Source: a bacterium
GTDB lineage: Bacteria; Krumholzibacteriota; Krumholzibacteriia; LZORAL124-64-63
DNA: 6,621 nucleotides
Assembly (NCBI GenBank): GCA_030635025.1
Contig: DAOVZQ010000151.1
Span: 1-6,621 of the forward strand
Reading direction: 5' to 3'
The position numbers and the translations under genes are program-made. How positions within the stretch are numbered: the first letter of the stretch is position 1; every line of letters begins with the position of its first letter. Under the pieces are notes generated by a model, which was given only the letters and a program-made list of their open reading frames with translations, was not told where the DNA came from and searched no databases. Positions 6,465-6,621 of the stretch are shown piece by piece.

Positions 6465-6621
6465 TCACTCCTTGTCGGATGGGGCGGTGTTGTGGACATA
6501 AATGTCCAGCCAGTCGAGCATTTCAGTCGCGAGCTTGATCCGGTTGGCCGTGCCGCGCACGCCGTGCGCCTCGTGATTGAAGCGGATGAACCGGGACGGC
6601 ACATCGCGGCTCTGCAGGGCC
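6465..6621 (-). CDS. C-terminus of an S9 (prolyl oligopeptidase) family peptidase, 5' part beyond window
   Basis: Only the last 51 residues and the stop (6465-6467) are visible; the gene enters from the right edge. The fragment runs SRDVPSRFIRFNHEAHGV and then a helical tail (NRIKLATEMLDWLDIYV). This matches the end of the alpha/beta-hydrolase domain of S9 peptidases, where GVPxxxVxFPxEGHG is followed by a helix ending in DWFxxYL. The His of EAHG (codon 6564-6566) would be the catalytic His; the Ser and Asp lie outside the window. The usual EGHG reads EAHG. The stop is 3 bases from the hydroxylase small-subunit start, so the gene is the upstream member of the same operon. Subcellular location cannot be judged without the N-terminus. 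A dienelactone-hydrolase-like protein is a less likely alternative. Confidence 0.7.
   Translation of the reverse strand, partial: ALQSRDVPSRFIRFNHEAHGVRGTANRIKLATEMLDWLDIYVHNTAPSDKE
6468..6473 (-). promoter_or_regulatory. Ribosome binding site of the small subunit, embedded in the peptidase gene end
   Basis: AAGGAG on the minus strand is also the Lys-Glu codon pair just before the peptidase stop TGA. Ribosomes ending on the peptidase would be placed to restart on the small subunit 3 bases later. It also fixes the small-subunit start. Confidence 0.7.

Overview
The window reads as chromosomal DNA from a GC-rich bacterium. The coding parts look close to 60% GC by eye, and two short AT-rich islands sit in the intergenic regions. 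The gene content is a DUF222/HNH-type protein, a stand-alone HDOD protein, a secreted gamma-glutamyltransferase-like enzyme and a Tat-exported molybdenum hydroxylase. This suits a diderm environmental bacterium. The DUF222/HNH protein style is one I associate with FCB-type candidate phyla such as Krumholzibacteriota or Eisenbacteria, but taxonomy cannot be settled from this sequence.

Layout, left to right. (1) 1-699, minus: N-terminal 233 residues of a DUF222/HNH endonuclease family protein, cut by the left edge. (2) 700-984: AT-rich spacer with a candidate promoter, nested inverted repeats and two small hairpins. (3) 985-2679, minus: secreted gamma-glutamyltransferase/acylase of the YwrD-like branch, with a good sigma70-type promoter about 40 bp upstream. 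(4) 2680-2967: divergent intergenic region whose right half holds a 13-bp perfect dyad, a 24-bp tandem repeat and competing hairpins in the leader of the next gene. (5) 2968-3804, plus: HDOD/HD-domain signalling protein that keeps a full HD-GYP-like set of metal-ligand residues but lacks the GYP motif. (6) 3805-3876: short convergent spacer with an imperfect hairpin. (7) 6621 to 3877, minus: a compact operon, read as S9-family peptidase (only the last 51 residues are visible), then a [2Fe-2S] IorA-type subunit, then a molybdopterin-binding IorB-type subunit with a Tat signal.

The two hydroxylase genes should make one enzyme. The small subunit carries two [2Fe-2S] clusters and passes electrons from the molybdenum site of the large subunit, which has its catalytic Glu in the GVGEP motif. 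The genes are coupled by a 4-base ATGA overlap. The peptidase stop is 3 bases from the small-subunit start, and its last codons supply that gene's Shine-Dalgarno sequence, so the three are probably co-translated. With the exported GGT-like enzyme nearby, the neighbourhood leans towards breakdown of peptides and amides or N-heterocycles outside the cytoplasm; that link is inference.

I found no rRNA, tRNA, CRISPR array, insertion sequence or prophage gene. I see no clear new system. The points most worth following up are the HDOD leader structure, the intact HD site in the HDOD protein and the peptidase-hydroxylase operon.
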